A stretch of 64,000 bases of DNA from Solea solea (Eukaryota; Chordata; Actinopteri; Pleuronectiformes; Soleidae): NCBI RefSeq assembly GCF_958295425.1, contig NC_081144.1:20746853-20810852 (forward strand). Direction: 5' to 3'. Shown here one piece after another: positions 49,864 through 62,002 of the stretch. The notes beneath the pieces are model-generated. The model made no database searches and was not told the DNA's origin. It was given only the letters and a program-made list of their open reading frames with translations. A program made the translations under genes and the position numbers. Numbering within the stretch: position 1 is the first letter of the stretch; each line of letters opens with the position of its first letter.

Positions 49864-49957
49864 CGGTCCCGGGCTTACAGTGACGAAACATAAACAAAGG
49901 AGCGAGCTATACAGGTTCCGGGGTTACAATGAAGGAACATGAATAATGAACAAGCTA
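49864..49957 (+). repeat. Diverged tandem duplication, about 49-bp unit
   Basis: CCCGGGCTTACAGTGACGAA and TCCGGGGTTACAATGAAGGA start equivalent positions of two adjacent units. Both units end in an AGCTA segment (49905-49909 and 49953-49957). The units are about 70 percent alike by eye. They may belong to a larger unrecognised repeat. Confidence 0.65.
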
Positions 49958-51538
49958 GTCACTTACACACATTCTCCAGCGAGGAACGTAGAGAACCAGG
50001 ACGAGAACCACTGAAGAGTCAGAGCAGAGTCAGATGTGGATGAGAACGCTGATCCTGTAGCCTTTAATACTAGTTTAGTTGTTGTTTGGTCCACATTAGA
50101 TGGTCTTAGACCACGTACACACTGATCCAAACTAACCATACCAACAGGGTAAATGCACCAAGGTTCAATTTAACTGCACTCCACCAGCCTGGTGTGAAGA
50201 CACCCTTGTTTTTGTGTCAGCAGCTACAACAAATATGCAAAAGTGGAAACGAATGACAGTAAGGCAGGCGAACAGACAGTCCAAAAAATATGAACACTGC
50301 TCATCTTGGCAAGGGCGCTCTCCCTGTGTGTCTCATCTCTGAGCTGTAGTGAGGCGCTATACAGCAAGCGACACATGTAAAGTGGAAGACGGAGCGTATT
50401 AGAGGCTGGGGTCATTAATCTGACTGTCCACTGCTATCTCTGTTCCCTGGACAAGAAAGTGCAGAGGACAAGGAAAGAGAGGAGATATGCAGAGAGCAGG
50501 GGGAACATAACAATGAAATCCTGCAGCTGTCACAGAGAGCAGCTACCTCAGACCCGGCATGCAAATCGTGTCAGATTTCAGATTTTTAAATCACTTATTG
50601 TTATTGTTAGGTTATCTTTATGCCCTGCAACATTTGCCAAGTTTACCATCCACGCCGTAAATGTTTTTACAACTACTCAGTGGCTTTGATTGGTTTGGCT
50701 TCCTCTGTTGACTTTTATAACGCAGTGAATCTTAATTATTTTAGTTGTGTTCCTTAACTGGAATTGATTGTGTCTTCCTGTGTCGCGGTGATAAAGTACC
50801 ACAGATTAGGTTGCACTCAACAATCTGGCACCTGGGCAGCAATTTTTTTCTGTGTAAAGGTCATTTCATGCTATAAGAGAAATAACACTCTTTTATGAAC
50901 GGCACTTGCTTGTTTGTGTGGTGTAATGAGAAATGTTTGCACAATGTGCACGGCTGTTTAAATATGTATCGTCCCACTTGTTTACTGAAGTAAAGTGTTT
51001 AGCACCGTCGCCACAGAGGAAGTCATTTCTTAGTTTAGAATAAAGGTAAGGTTGACTGGAATCTTTAGGTTTTAGGGTGACTTGTAATGTTATTGATCAG
51101 TATTCCGTTAAAACATTTCATCAAAATGGGACTAAACTTGATGATTGAAGTAACTGGAAACAACATGGTGAGACCAGGAGGAGAAAGGGTAGAAAGAGAT
51201 GGGAATGAAGCGCCCCACCCACCCCAACCCGCTCCCCCAACCCTTTATGGGAAAGCTACTTTGTCAGATGAAGATTAATGTATTAGAAAAGGAACATTTG
51301 CTTTTTTGCATTTACTATCGTCCCCAACACGAATTAATAATTCACACCTCCTCTTCTTTTAATTGCTTTCCCTTAATGTACTATCATCTCATAAACAAAT
51401 TTCAGTATAACAAATATTAAACAATTAACCACCGACACACACCGAACCACACACACACACACATGCACACAATCCCCGATTGGTATCACTCTCCGTTCAC
51501 TTACATTCACCCACTACTTAGGAGTGACTCTTAATGGA

Positions 51539-51581
<43 letters not shown>

Positions 51582-51896
51582 CACTGTGATATGCTCGTGG
51601 CCTTTGAAACAAGGCAATCAAAAACGTCACTCACTTCCCTCTTCCTCTCTGTCTTAGTCTCTCTCTCTCTCTCTCTCGCCTTCCAGAATTAATCCCCGTG
51701 GCAACAGGCCAGAGCAAAGAGAATGAGAGCGAGGCATCTATCATTCCTCAGACGTAAACGTTCACCCCGCTGACCGCGCCGTGACATTGTTTTTCTTTAT
51801 TCAGTTCATGCGGAGCAGCAGCTGATAATTTATGTGCACTACACCTTTAATAATGAGTGTCTCCTTCTGAAGGTGGTGCCAGGTTGTGTTTATGTG

Positions 51897-51930
<34 letters not shown>

Positions 51931-54900
51931 ACAGAACTGGCAGTGATGAAGTAGCCTTTCCTTCAGTCAGGCTGATCTGAAGAAACAGAAGTCTGTGAGC
52001 GCTCGGTGTGTGTGTGTGTGTGTGGCGGGGTGGGGGGGGGGACCCACTGTAGATCTGTTTATATGGTCACATTACAGTGACTCATTTGAAGTTTTAGGGT
52101 AAGGTTCAGTTTGGTTGTATGCGAGTGTGTTCCAGGGCATTTGTGTTTGTCCTTTAAAATTCCTCTTTCTTCCCTTTACCTTTTAAATCCTCTGTTTACC
52201 TTGAAAACAGCGGTGCGGTGGTCCTCAAGGCCCCGCACACCTCTCTGCACTTGACAAATTGAGCTAGTTTGGCAGTAGTTTCACTCCTCACTGCAGGGCA
52301 GCGCACACGCGCTCACACCTAGGCTGTGCTATACAGAAAGTGTGTTCAGCTTGGCTGACCATGTGTGTCAGCTGAGCTGTTACATCGAAGGGGGGAAAGG
52401 AGAGAGAGAGAGAGAGAGAGTGTGACAAGTGGAAGGGAGAGTGGGGGTGAGAGCGGGACACATGGAGGGAGAAACAAAAGAGAGATGCAATTGTTTCTAA
52501 AACTCTGAGGAGCCAAATCAGATATTGTAGATGCCGACAAACAAACACACGTGTGCATATCACCGATAGAGCTCGGGAGATGAAGATTCGTCCTCATCTC
52601 ACAGCTGTCAAGATAATACTATGTTTGGGGTGTGAAAACAATAGCTCAGGGCCACGGTTGTATTCTGGGTGCACGGATGCTCCCGTTTTTTCTCTCTTTG
52701 TCCTCAACTCTCTGTTCCACCTTGAAACCCTCAGTCTGACAAGTCTTTGCAGGGCGTCCGCAAAACATTTAGAACAAAGCGGGTTAGCCAGAAAGCAAAG
52801 CCGCGGGACGCTCCACATAGCGGGAAAGTGTGACGCCACACTCCTGCTGCAATACCACCAGTTCTTCTGTGTCACATGTCAGGTGTCAAATCAGCCCAAT
52901 TCAGTCAGGAACACACTGAACCCTTTATTGCAACACATGGGAAATGCAGATAGACTTTGGTGAGGATGGCTCCAGTCTTTTGACGCTTCCTGGATTGGCC
53001 AAACAATGCAGGAAACCCCCGAGTTTGGTGAACCCAAGCAAGACCCAATACCAAATACAATTTTTAAGACTTTTGAGACTTCAGGAGGAAGGAAGCAACA
53101 AAGTTCTGCCAGCGGCACCTGTGTGAGGCAGCATTGGTGTACCAAGTGTGCGATTGGAGCATGACTGATAGGTTGCAGTCAGCTGATTACAGCTGGGGTG
53201 TATGACTGCCGTGTCCTACATGAGCTCACGCGAGGCTTCATTTAACACTGTTATGTAGAAATAATAAATGAGCGACGCGAGCACACAAATATTACTGCTG
53301 CACTGCCATTGTTACCGTAACTGAAGATAACTGTGCAGAATTAAGATCCAGTTATGAGCTTTTTTGACAAGATGTAGTTTGCCCGGTTGTCCTGGAGATA
53401 CATCATACAATCACTTATTACCCATTCATTTGTGACATTCATCTTACCTTACAGGAAGAACATGAAAGACCTTGAAGCATTGGATTTGAAAAGTGTAATA
53501 GCAGCAATAATACTGTGAGAGAAAATTCCAGGAAGTTGTTGAAATCTAATCTGGTTCTTTGAAAAATGCTCACAATGGACAGGATGCTGCTTAGTGATGA
53601 TGTTGCAAAACAAAAAAGCATTAAACTATTGAAAAAATTGTTCTCTGTTGGGGAATATTTAATTTCTTCTTCTAAGAAGAACATAGAATAAATGATGTAT
53701 GATGAAACATTGTTAATTCTGCACACGCCTGCAACCTGCTGACGATTACAGTCGTCCTCGTGCATAATATTGCCCAAGATGATCCTGGATTCAAACTAGC
53801 AACTGCACCATAATAATGCATCCTGCAGAAGTGAGTGGATGTCATTAGCGTCACATGGCTTCAACCTGCAGGATGTGCCTCGGGGGAAGAATGTGGACCT
53901 GTCGTTTCAGCAACACAGCCAGACCTCGTTATGTCAGCTGCATTCTCAAGGGTGGCACGGCAAAAAGGGACCAAACCAGCCGGGAGGAAAAGAAACTTAA
54001 GAAAAAAACAATTTTCACATGTCATTTAATCCTATTTGCTACTTAATTGAAATCCACACCAACTCATTTCAATATTTTAATTTAGTCAATTTCCATTTTT
54101 GATTCCAAATGAGTGATTTGCATTATTTGTTTGGTGACAGTGACACTTGTTACTGTGAGTTAGACAGTCACGGCTCTTTCAGCCCCACGAGTAGAACTTT
54201 TTTTTAAAGAAAAGGTTTCAGGCTAAATTACTAAGAATGACAGTTTTTTTTTTTTGCAATGCTGCAATGATGGCAGCAGAGGAGTGGGAGGGAATGAGAG
54301 GTAAAGTTATAGCAAGACGGACCGAAAAGAAAATGAGAGAGCTGAGAGAGGGATGAAAGAGAGGGAGAGTAAAGAAGCAAGGATGATGGAGAGTATAAGG
54401 GAGGGAAGAATGTGATCTTTCCAGGGAGTGGAAGTTACAGCTTGTGGTTATGATAGCAGTGTGTGCGAGCCGCACTGAAGAGGAAAACCATCACACTTTA
54501 AGATTAAGATTAAACACACACTCACAACGCGCACCTGACCATGCCATGTGTGTGACAGCGGGGGGGAAAAAAAAGGTACAGTGTTCTGGGTTGCTCTCTG
54601 ACAAGATGGGTACACGTGTACAAGTCCTGCTGAAGAGGGCTGTGCAGGTGCATGTGCTTATGTGTGTGTGTGCTCATGGCTTGAATAAAAAGAGACGTCT
54701 TGTGGTTATAAAATGTCACTTTTTTGCAGCTTGTAGTCCCCAACAGGGATGTAAGTCAAAGGGATACGGTGACATCTTGACACTCTCCGTGCCCTGCAGT
54801 TTCAATGTGAGATCCAAACCACTCTAATAGTGCTAATGATGTATGCCAGGGGTCTAAAGAACAAAAATAACATCAGTATAATTCAGGCTGTTGTCAACTT

Positions 54901-55369
54901 ATACCTCTGAGAATGTTCAGGGTGAGTGCATCTAATTGCTGTTCAGCCGCCGCTGTCACATCCTGGCAAGTCCAGGCAGCAGAAAGTGAAAATGTTTCAG
55001 CGCTGCTCCAAAACAACCACCGCTGAGAGACGAACATGTCAGCTGCTCCAAAACACAGCTAATTTCCCAAACTGTTGCAATCAAAAAACTTTTTAATATC
55101 AGTCTGACGCATTAGTTTGAAGATAACACACAAATACAATGTGTCAAAAGTTTATTTATATATATATAAGAATAAATACAATCTACAATCATTTTTCATG
55201 CCCGCAGTGGTTTCTGTTTGGTTACCAGGTGAACCCCATTTTCATACACTGATCTGTAGTTTTCCCACAAAGGACCCATCATAGTGGCAAAGACAATGAC
55301 ATGGAAAAATAAGACTCAAAATAAACACCGATAATCAGTTTTTAAAAGCATATGTAAGCATAAAGGGCC
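49958..55369. other. Intron, no gene recognised
   Basis: Microsatellites: (GT)n at 51541-51579, (CT)n at 51659-51677, (CA)n at 51900-51929, (GT)n at 52002-52025 followed by a G-rich run, (GA)n at 52400-52420, and a T-run near 54244. The segment 51770-51890 is simple-repeat-free with TAAT cores between two microsatellites. Purine-rich sequence occupies 54280-54420. Open frames of 100-136 codons here lack recognisable similarity. Confidence 0.55.
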
Positions 55370-55460
55370 ACACGGTTGGTGTATGGTGGTTAGCGGTCTT
55401 GCCTTTGCAATCAAGAAGACCCAGGTTCGAGTCCCGGTTGGAGCAAGGGCCTTTCTGCAG
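55370..55460 (+). repeat. tRNA-derived SINE-like repeat head
   Basis: CACACGGTTGGTGTATGGTGGTTAGCGG-type sequence (box A region near 55375-55396) is followed by CTTTGCAATCAAGAAGACCC and AGGTTCGAGTCCCGG. The latter includes an exact Pol III box B, GGTTCGAGTCC, near 55424-55434. The CAAGGGCCTTTCTGCAG that follows is typical of this fish repeat. It is truncated shortly after. Homologous in layout to the minus-strand copy at 11700-11930. Confidence 0.7.
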
Positions 55461-56542
55461 TGATAAAAGATCATTTGATATTATGTGTAGAAGAAAATCA
55501 CAAGTAGTGGAAAGCTGTAAGAATAATTTATAGTTTATCTACGGGGGGGCACTTTTGTGAATGAATATGGGATTTGAATTTAATATTAGAATTAACTCCA
55601 TGACACACAATATAAAAAAAAAAAACACACAACATCTTCTATTCATCATTATCATGACTTGCAAATTTGCTGAGAGGCTTCCTGAGACATAATCTTTTTA
55701 TTGGCATATTTTGGCACAGCAGCGGAGTCGATGGAATGAAGGTTCTCTCATTCTCAGAACAGCCTCGGGGTCATTATTCAGTGCACTGCCTGTATCATAC
55801 TCCATTGCACCTAATAGTGCAGCTGTATGGTATAATGTAATCCAGTGTAATATCGGCGACATCTCTTATTAGTTGGGAACTTTATTTGATACGTTTTTGA
55901 TGTGTGGAAACTAACTTCATGTCTGAATAGTCACTTGTCATTTTTACAGCGTTTACAGCTGTGGTATTAATATTTTTGTATTACTTGCAGAACATCAGTA
56001 GCTTTCCACATTTATTACTGTGACATATATGTTGTAATGCAGCTTATGAATAACACTGAACAAGCTGTTCAAGTTAGCTCAAGTTTAGGCAGTTTGGTTC
56101 AATCTCCCATTCGAGCAAAACCCAACAAAACTATAGTGAATTTGACCTCTGAGTTCTAAGATATTTTGTGGCAAATTCACTTTAACAAATCTCTTAAATT
56201 TGTCATTTTTGTACAATATTAAATAGAAAAAAAGGTGAGTAGAAAAAAAGCAGGTTTTGCCTGATACAGATATATTTTGTCCCTATATTAAATTGCTAAG
56301 GAAAACATTGGCCCTTGGCCAAATTTACTTAAGGACCCCTGCTATTGCTGCTATTATTGTTATAAAAATAACAATAAAACTCACGTTAGACTTTAGATTT
56401 AGTGAGTGCACTGTACTTTACCTTGACCACACCTTGGCAGTGTTGTTCTTTTTTAACCAGACCCAACTGTTGGCTGTTAGGAAAATGGCTTCATAGTGGC
56501 ATGCTGTCACCGACCAGCTGTCTTTTTATTCATATCAGTGAT
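55461..56542. other. AT-rich intron, nothing recognised
   Basis: No exon or clear repeat was seen. An A12 run lies near 55613. Confidence 0.6.
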
Positions 56543-56568
56543 TGTGTGTGTGTGTGTGTGTGTGCGTG

Positions 56569-56603
<35 letters not shown>
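56543..56603. repeat. Interrupted (GT)n microsatellite
   Basis: About 60 bases of GT, interrupted by GCGTGCC near 56564-56570. Confidence 0.93.
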
Positions 56604-56604
<1 letters not shown>

Positions 56605-56936
56605 ACCTGGGGCCAGCCTCCTGTTGTGAGAGCAGTGGTGCGACAAAAGAACGATGATTAATTTCACTCCGAGTAACCTGTCGCGCTGATGTTGCTCTAT
56701 CAAGCTCAGTATGTGTGTGTCTGTGTGTGTGTGCACGTGTCTGACCCTAAGTGGAGGGCATCCAAAGTATCACAGCACACCTGCTGACTACACAGTCCAT
56801 ACTCTCTCTCTCTCTCTCTCTGTGACACTCACACACAGACGCATCATTTAAAGAACTGATTGGCTAAATACACATTTACTTTTTTACTGTCTAGTATATT
56901 GAATTTCTTTTTGAAAACCATTGTCAGTTATCACTC
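56604..56936. other. Intron with short GT and CT tracts
   Basis: Short GT tracts near 56711-56732 and a (CT)n tract at 56802-56821. No gene was seen. Confidence 0.7.
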
Positions 56937-57200
56937 TGTGTGTGTGTGTGTGTGTGTGTTCTTGTATTTGTTACCCAATAAATGCTGACCTTTTCAGGAC
57001 CAGTCCTCCTCTTGGAGACCAAAACCCGGTCCCAATCAGGCTGAACCTCATTTCTGCAGAACCGCTTAAGTTTAGCGCTCATATTTATTTTATATTTAAG
57101 GTTAGGGATAACTCTTTGTTTAGGCTGTCTAAATGAATGGAAGTCAATACAGTGTCCCAAGAGGAGGCGTGTGTGCATGTGTGCGTGTAGGTATGTGTGT
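56937..57200 (+). repeat. Dispersed repeat family B, copy bounded by (GT)n
   Basis: The copy is preceded by a (GT)n tract (56937-56959) and followed by GT-rich sequence (57169-57216). Internal blocks in order are TTCTTGTATTTGTTACCC, AGGACCAGTCC, GAGACCAAAACCCGGTCCCA, GGCTGAACCTCATTTCTGCA, AAGGTTAGGG, and the 41-base block at 57117-57157 shared with 35080-35120 in inverted orientation. It has no coding potential. Confidence 0.85.
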
Positions 57201-57312
57201 GTGTAGGTACTGTATGTGTCTTCAGATCTGGCTCTTAACGGATGAAACCAAAATCAATTTCATTAGGGATTGTGAATACAATGAGAAGCTGTTAGCACAC
57301 CCCTATTCAGCA

Positions 57313-57608
57313 GCACACACACACACACACACACACGCGCACACTTCTGCAGATTTCATTAAGGAAATGCCTGTTCCCTCCCTCTGTTCCCTCCATCATC
57401 AAAGAGCCACTTGAACACTGAGGACACTGGTTCATTACTCGCCCTCACTGGACATTTGTAACATGGCTCTCAGTGAGAAATGCTAACAGGGTTAACAAGC
57501 TGCTCCTCTATCTTCCCTTTCCTTGCATCCTTTCCTCCTCTTTTCTCTTACCTCCCTTTGTCCAACCATGTAATTAACTGGATGTTTAACAGCCGAGGTC
57601 GGACCGGT

Positions 57609-57642
<34 letters not shown>
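57313..57642. repeat. Two (CA)n microsatellites
   Basis: CA tracts at 57313-57338 and 57611-57642, separated by C/T-rich unassigned sequence. Confidence 0.92.
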
Positions 57643-57644
<2 letters not shown>

Positions 57645-60404
57645 CGCACACACGGAGGAGGCGTGTGTCTGTAGAGGAGCAGAAAGGACGAGAGGAAGTC
57701 TTGAGGCAGAGAAGGGTTGAAAGAAGTGTTAAAAGAAAAGAAAAGAAAAGGGAAACAGAGCGGAGAAGAGTTATGGGAGATAAAATAAAGTGAAGAAGTA
57801 AATGTGAAACTGTAAAGGAGTAATAAAGGAAGGAAGGGAGAGAAAGTCAGGTGAGAGGAGAGGCGAGCGAAAGAATGAAATTGATTACAATGCTGGTGGA
57901 AAATTGAACGATGAAGCAAAAAATCAATTGATACATGCCAGAAGCGAAGATGGGAGGAAATAAGTGAGGAGAGAGAGAAGGTTAACAAAAACACACACAA
58001 AAAGATACGAGTGCAAGTGATTGTGTTTCCAGTTTAACTGAGCCAAAGGTGTAACCGGTGTCTGAAGCCTGCATGGTTATTCTTAATCACTGCACTGCTC
58101 CACTTGAACCTCATGACTCCGGTCCCACAGATGAACCTCATCTGTCTCCTCCATCATCACCATCATCACCATTGTCATTGTCTTTTGCCTTGAACCTGAC
58201 CCCTCTTAAGTGCATCGTCTTTTTGTACTTTAACCGCATTTAACGCTCCTGTTACTAAACCGGGGAAACTATAGCCACTATCAAAGGATAGTTAACATCT
58301 GCCACTGATGGTCAAACTTCACTTAATATATTTATGATCATCTTATGTCAGATGTTAAATGACCCATTCATAGTGAAGACGCTATCCCTGAATATGCAGC
58401 TCTACAGAGTGTTTTAGCCCTTTTTTTTGTCCCTTCTTGTCTGCAACTTTTCTGCAGTGGTTCATAATGTCAGATTTTATTATTTAGTTCACCCCAATAC
58501 TTTACTGTCTACACATCTTCTGAAGAGCAATATCCTGTTTTAATTTCCAAAATAGAGAGAACACTATACTTTCATCAGGTGTCCAGAAAAAGAAAAATAC
58601 TCTATATACGCAATATATTGCGATACATCGCAATATCTGTCTAAGTGAAGAAAATAAAACATCCATGAAAAGTTGTAGTGCAGGATTTCTCTTTTTATTA
58701 ACAACAGAGAACAATAAGTCGGCCATGCCAACAAACAATGTTACATATATTTGTAAATATCGACAAACCTTTTCCTTTGCCCTGCTTCCATTCAAATCAG
58801 TGATTGTTGTAGTTCCATAGTTTTTAAATGAAGGCCAAACAGACTCCTCAAAAGAGAGCAAGATGAAAAAGATTCCCCTTTGAATGCCAATTTTATTACT
58901 TTTAGAATAACAATGCTTATGTGACAAACACAGATGACAGTAAATTTCGGGTCATTTAACCTGGCGTGTACCACATGAGAACCAGTACATCAATTAGTGT
59001 TTGATTGTTACATTATGTGGAATGTCTGCTGTTTGTTTATTTTACCACTGGGGTCAGCATTACAACCTTCTCCTCTTACATTTACAATATGTCTGAAGTG
59101 TCTTGTTAGGAAATAAAATGGCACAGCAGTGTGCACTTTCCCATCTTCCCCGTTGACTCCTATTATATTCATTTATGTTTTCAAGTCGACCTCCTCGGCT
59201 GCCATTTCTGACAATTAGCTCATAAAACACGTGGAGACTGTTCACACAAGTAAACACAACACGCCTTAATGTGATAATTAGAAAGACCATTAGTCACAGT
59301 GTGAATTATAACCCCTTTTTTTGGAACAACACTGGAAACAGCCGGATATTTTTATACAGCACAGAGTCAAAGTGAGAGGGTCAGAGTGGCTGGAACGACA
59401 GGTGAATTTGAAATATTGTCCTTTTTCCCCTTTTCTTTTAATATCTCCCTCTGTCTGTGGGTATGTGTGTACCTGTGTGTCTCTGTACACCCGTGGACTT
59501 CAGAGTGTGTCCAGAGGTCACTGTGTCTTTGGAAATTTCCGCGTTGCTTTTGGTAATGAGCTTCATCTCGGGAGGATAGAGGAAACAGAGAGGTCTTGGG
59601 GAGGGGGCAAGGATGAGGGGGACACGCCGACTCCAAGGTCAGAGCGTGCGGGGCTGCAAACTCACCAGGAAAAATATCCTTTAACTACCATCCCAAATTG
59701 AACTTTTCTCTCCTGTGTCATCATCATTAAAATCGCGTTACTGAAGGTTGACTTGGGGAAAAGGCATTCATTGAAAAGATTGAAGACATGCTTTGTCTTT
59801 TGTGCTGTCCTCAAAGTCCCTATGACATCAAGCTCAACATTTAAGTGCTTTAATGACATATGTGTGGCCTAAAGAGACCTAATAATATAAAAGGTCAATA
59901 TTCATCTTGGATTTTAAAGGTTGCTGCTGCTTGGAGATTTCTGATGAGTCATCTTGTATTTGGGGGACTATGTTGTCGAGCACTGTATGGTTCTTTGGAT
60001 GCCCCCAACCTCAGAGATATACTGTATGGCCTCACTCCAGAAATGTCCTCATCGTCATCATCCTCTTCCTCAGAAGCATCGTCAACACCACAGATCTAGA
60101 TGATGGTGAAGGTCAGAAGTTCTCCACAGCAGAGAAGTCCTCTTGCCTTCCATTTCTCGCGATGTCGTCATGCTGTGTCATCGCTGTGATGCCCATTCAA
60201 GGGAGTGTGGAAACAAGAACCTCGTCACTCAAAAATACTAATCTGAAATAAATATGCTGAGGCTACTAGCACTCCATGTCATGGTGACTTTAAGCAAGTC
60301 GCATTATGTGGCCCTGCTTCCTCTTCTATCATATGCTTATGATATAAATGGAGCTGACTCCCTGCTCTGAAGTGACTGAACTGATGTCATTTTAAGCTTG
60401 GATA
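57643..60404. other. Intron, no gene confirmed
   Basis: A purine-rich, GA-biased zone at 57650-57985 is followed by unassigned sequence. A GCGATACATCGCAATAT motif near 58619 recalls a fish transposon end. On the minus strand, 60095 down to 59949 is open for 48 codons with an acidic run (EEEDDDDED) and is preceded by a splice-acceptor-like pyrimidine tract. It is too short to call. The segment 59080-59290 is free of simple repeats. Confidence 0.5.
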
Positions 60405-60535
60405 TATTCCACATAAATACTGTGGTGTGAAACTAATTGATTGGAGGATCATTGGAATGCAAATGGCAGCAATTAATATTTAGTGCGTTAATCAGTGAGA
60501 GGCTCTGCTAAGCCAGATAAAAAATTATTTAAAAA
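60405..60535. promoter_or_regulatory. Candidate intronic enhancer with POU octamer
   Basis: An exact octamer ATGCAAAT lies at 60457-60464 in a simple-repeat-free segment. The segment also has ATTCCACATAAATACTGTGG, ACTAATTGATTGG, CAGCAATTAATATTTAG and GCGTTAATCAG. Clustered POU and homeodomain-like cores suggest a developmental enhancer. Conservation is untested. Confidence 0.33.
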
Positions 60536-61965
60536 AAAAATCTGCGTGCTTCTCTATGGCTCTGAATAGGTAAACTCTTCATTAAACACAGCTTGTTTTA
60601 ATGACTTATAGTCAGCAAGTAACATCAAAGTGGGAAACTTTATAGGTTTTCTTTGGTCTAATAATCATTCTGGGAGCAGTTATAAAAGCATGCTTAATAA
60701 GTACCTTTTAAAACGGGCAGACAGACACTGCTTTTGGACCAGGGCCTCTTTCATCTTTTAGCCTCAGCTCTTTGCTAATAAGTTCCAGAAAGTGAGAAAC
60801 TGGACAAATGGATACATAAAACGGCGCCAGATGCCCCAGTGTCGCCCCCTTTTTTTTTCATTTTTATGGCTTTGAATTTAGTGACTGTGGGCTACACACA
60901 GGGAGAAGACGTGGAATTTATGTATCTGGTCCCTGGAGGTTATTTCAGCTGGTGAAACAGATGACATTTATTTGCAACTCTTGGAATAAAACCGCTAAGC
61001 TTAAGTGAGGCTAAACTAAGTTTCCCACTATATGCTAAGCACGCAATGAAGTATATGGATTGTTGTTAGGTTAATCAAAGTTTCTCACCCTGAAGTGTTG
61101 CCACTTCCTCAGTGAGAAGCCTGTGTTTGGACGGAGTAACTTTGAGAGAGCAGAGGTCGCTGGAGGAGAGTAGAAACCTGCGGGCTAATAGAGTAGATGA
61201 GAACCTGCGGTCACCTGCTCCAGTCTGTGGTCCCCTCTCTGTGCCAGCTGACCTGAATCCCACTCCAACTGCCCTTTGCCCCGAGCTGTAGGGCAAAGCA
61301 TGCTCGCTGCTCCTGTTTACCCCCCCCTCACTCTGCCAGAGTCCGTCACTCATCACAAGTGGTACGGCCGCCATAGGGCATGTTGCACTTTTAGACTGTT
61401 TTTAGTCGTGTGTGTGTGTGTGTATTTATTTGTATGCCTCCCTGTGCTGCTGTTGACAGACAGAGAGATAGATGGTACAAAAGGACTAAGTAAAGGTCAC
61501 ACTCAATGTACCTCCAAAGTTTTTCACGGTGTGTTCTCATGTCGGAACAACACAAGCGACTGCTAAAACAAGTGACCTTTTGACTGGAACAACTGCGGCT
61601 GAGTGGTTTGGGGAAAATATCTAACTGTGATTTTTCCTGACAGATGCGATTGCAATTCAAGTTTCAGGTCAATATTCGCAAAAAGGAGCATTAATACACA
61701 ACGGCAACTAAATCTGAATTCATCTATATTCCTATAAGTTTAAGAAATTAAAGATTGTGATTAGTACAGATTGGAAGTGAATTCTGTACTTTGCAACTTT
61801 TCTGACACTTAGAAAACCTGCGAGATGCAAAAGTAATCACATGTTTGCAGCAATTTGCCCCGTGTGACATTCCATATCAAAAGTTGCTGCTTTTGTTCTA
61901 TTTCTGGTGGTAGCACACTCACATTTAGCTTTAAGTGTGAAACCCCTGCGTCTGTATGTGTCTGT

Positions 61966-62002
<37 letters not shown>

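Noticed and set aside
55424..55440. Functional tRNA gene
   Set aside because: Box B is present, but no cloverleaf with acceptor stem or anticodon arm could be formed. Best read as a SINE-like head.
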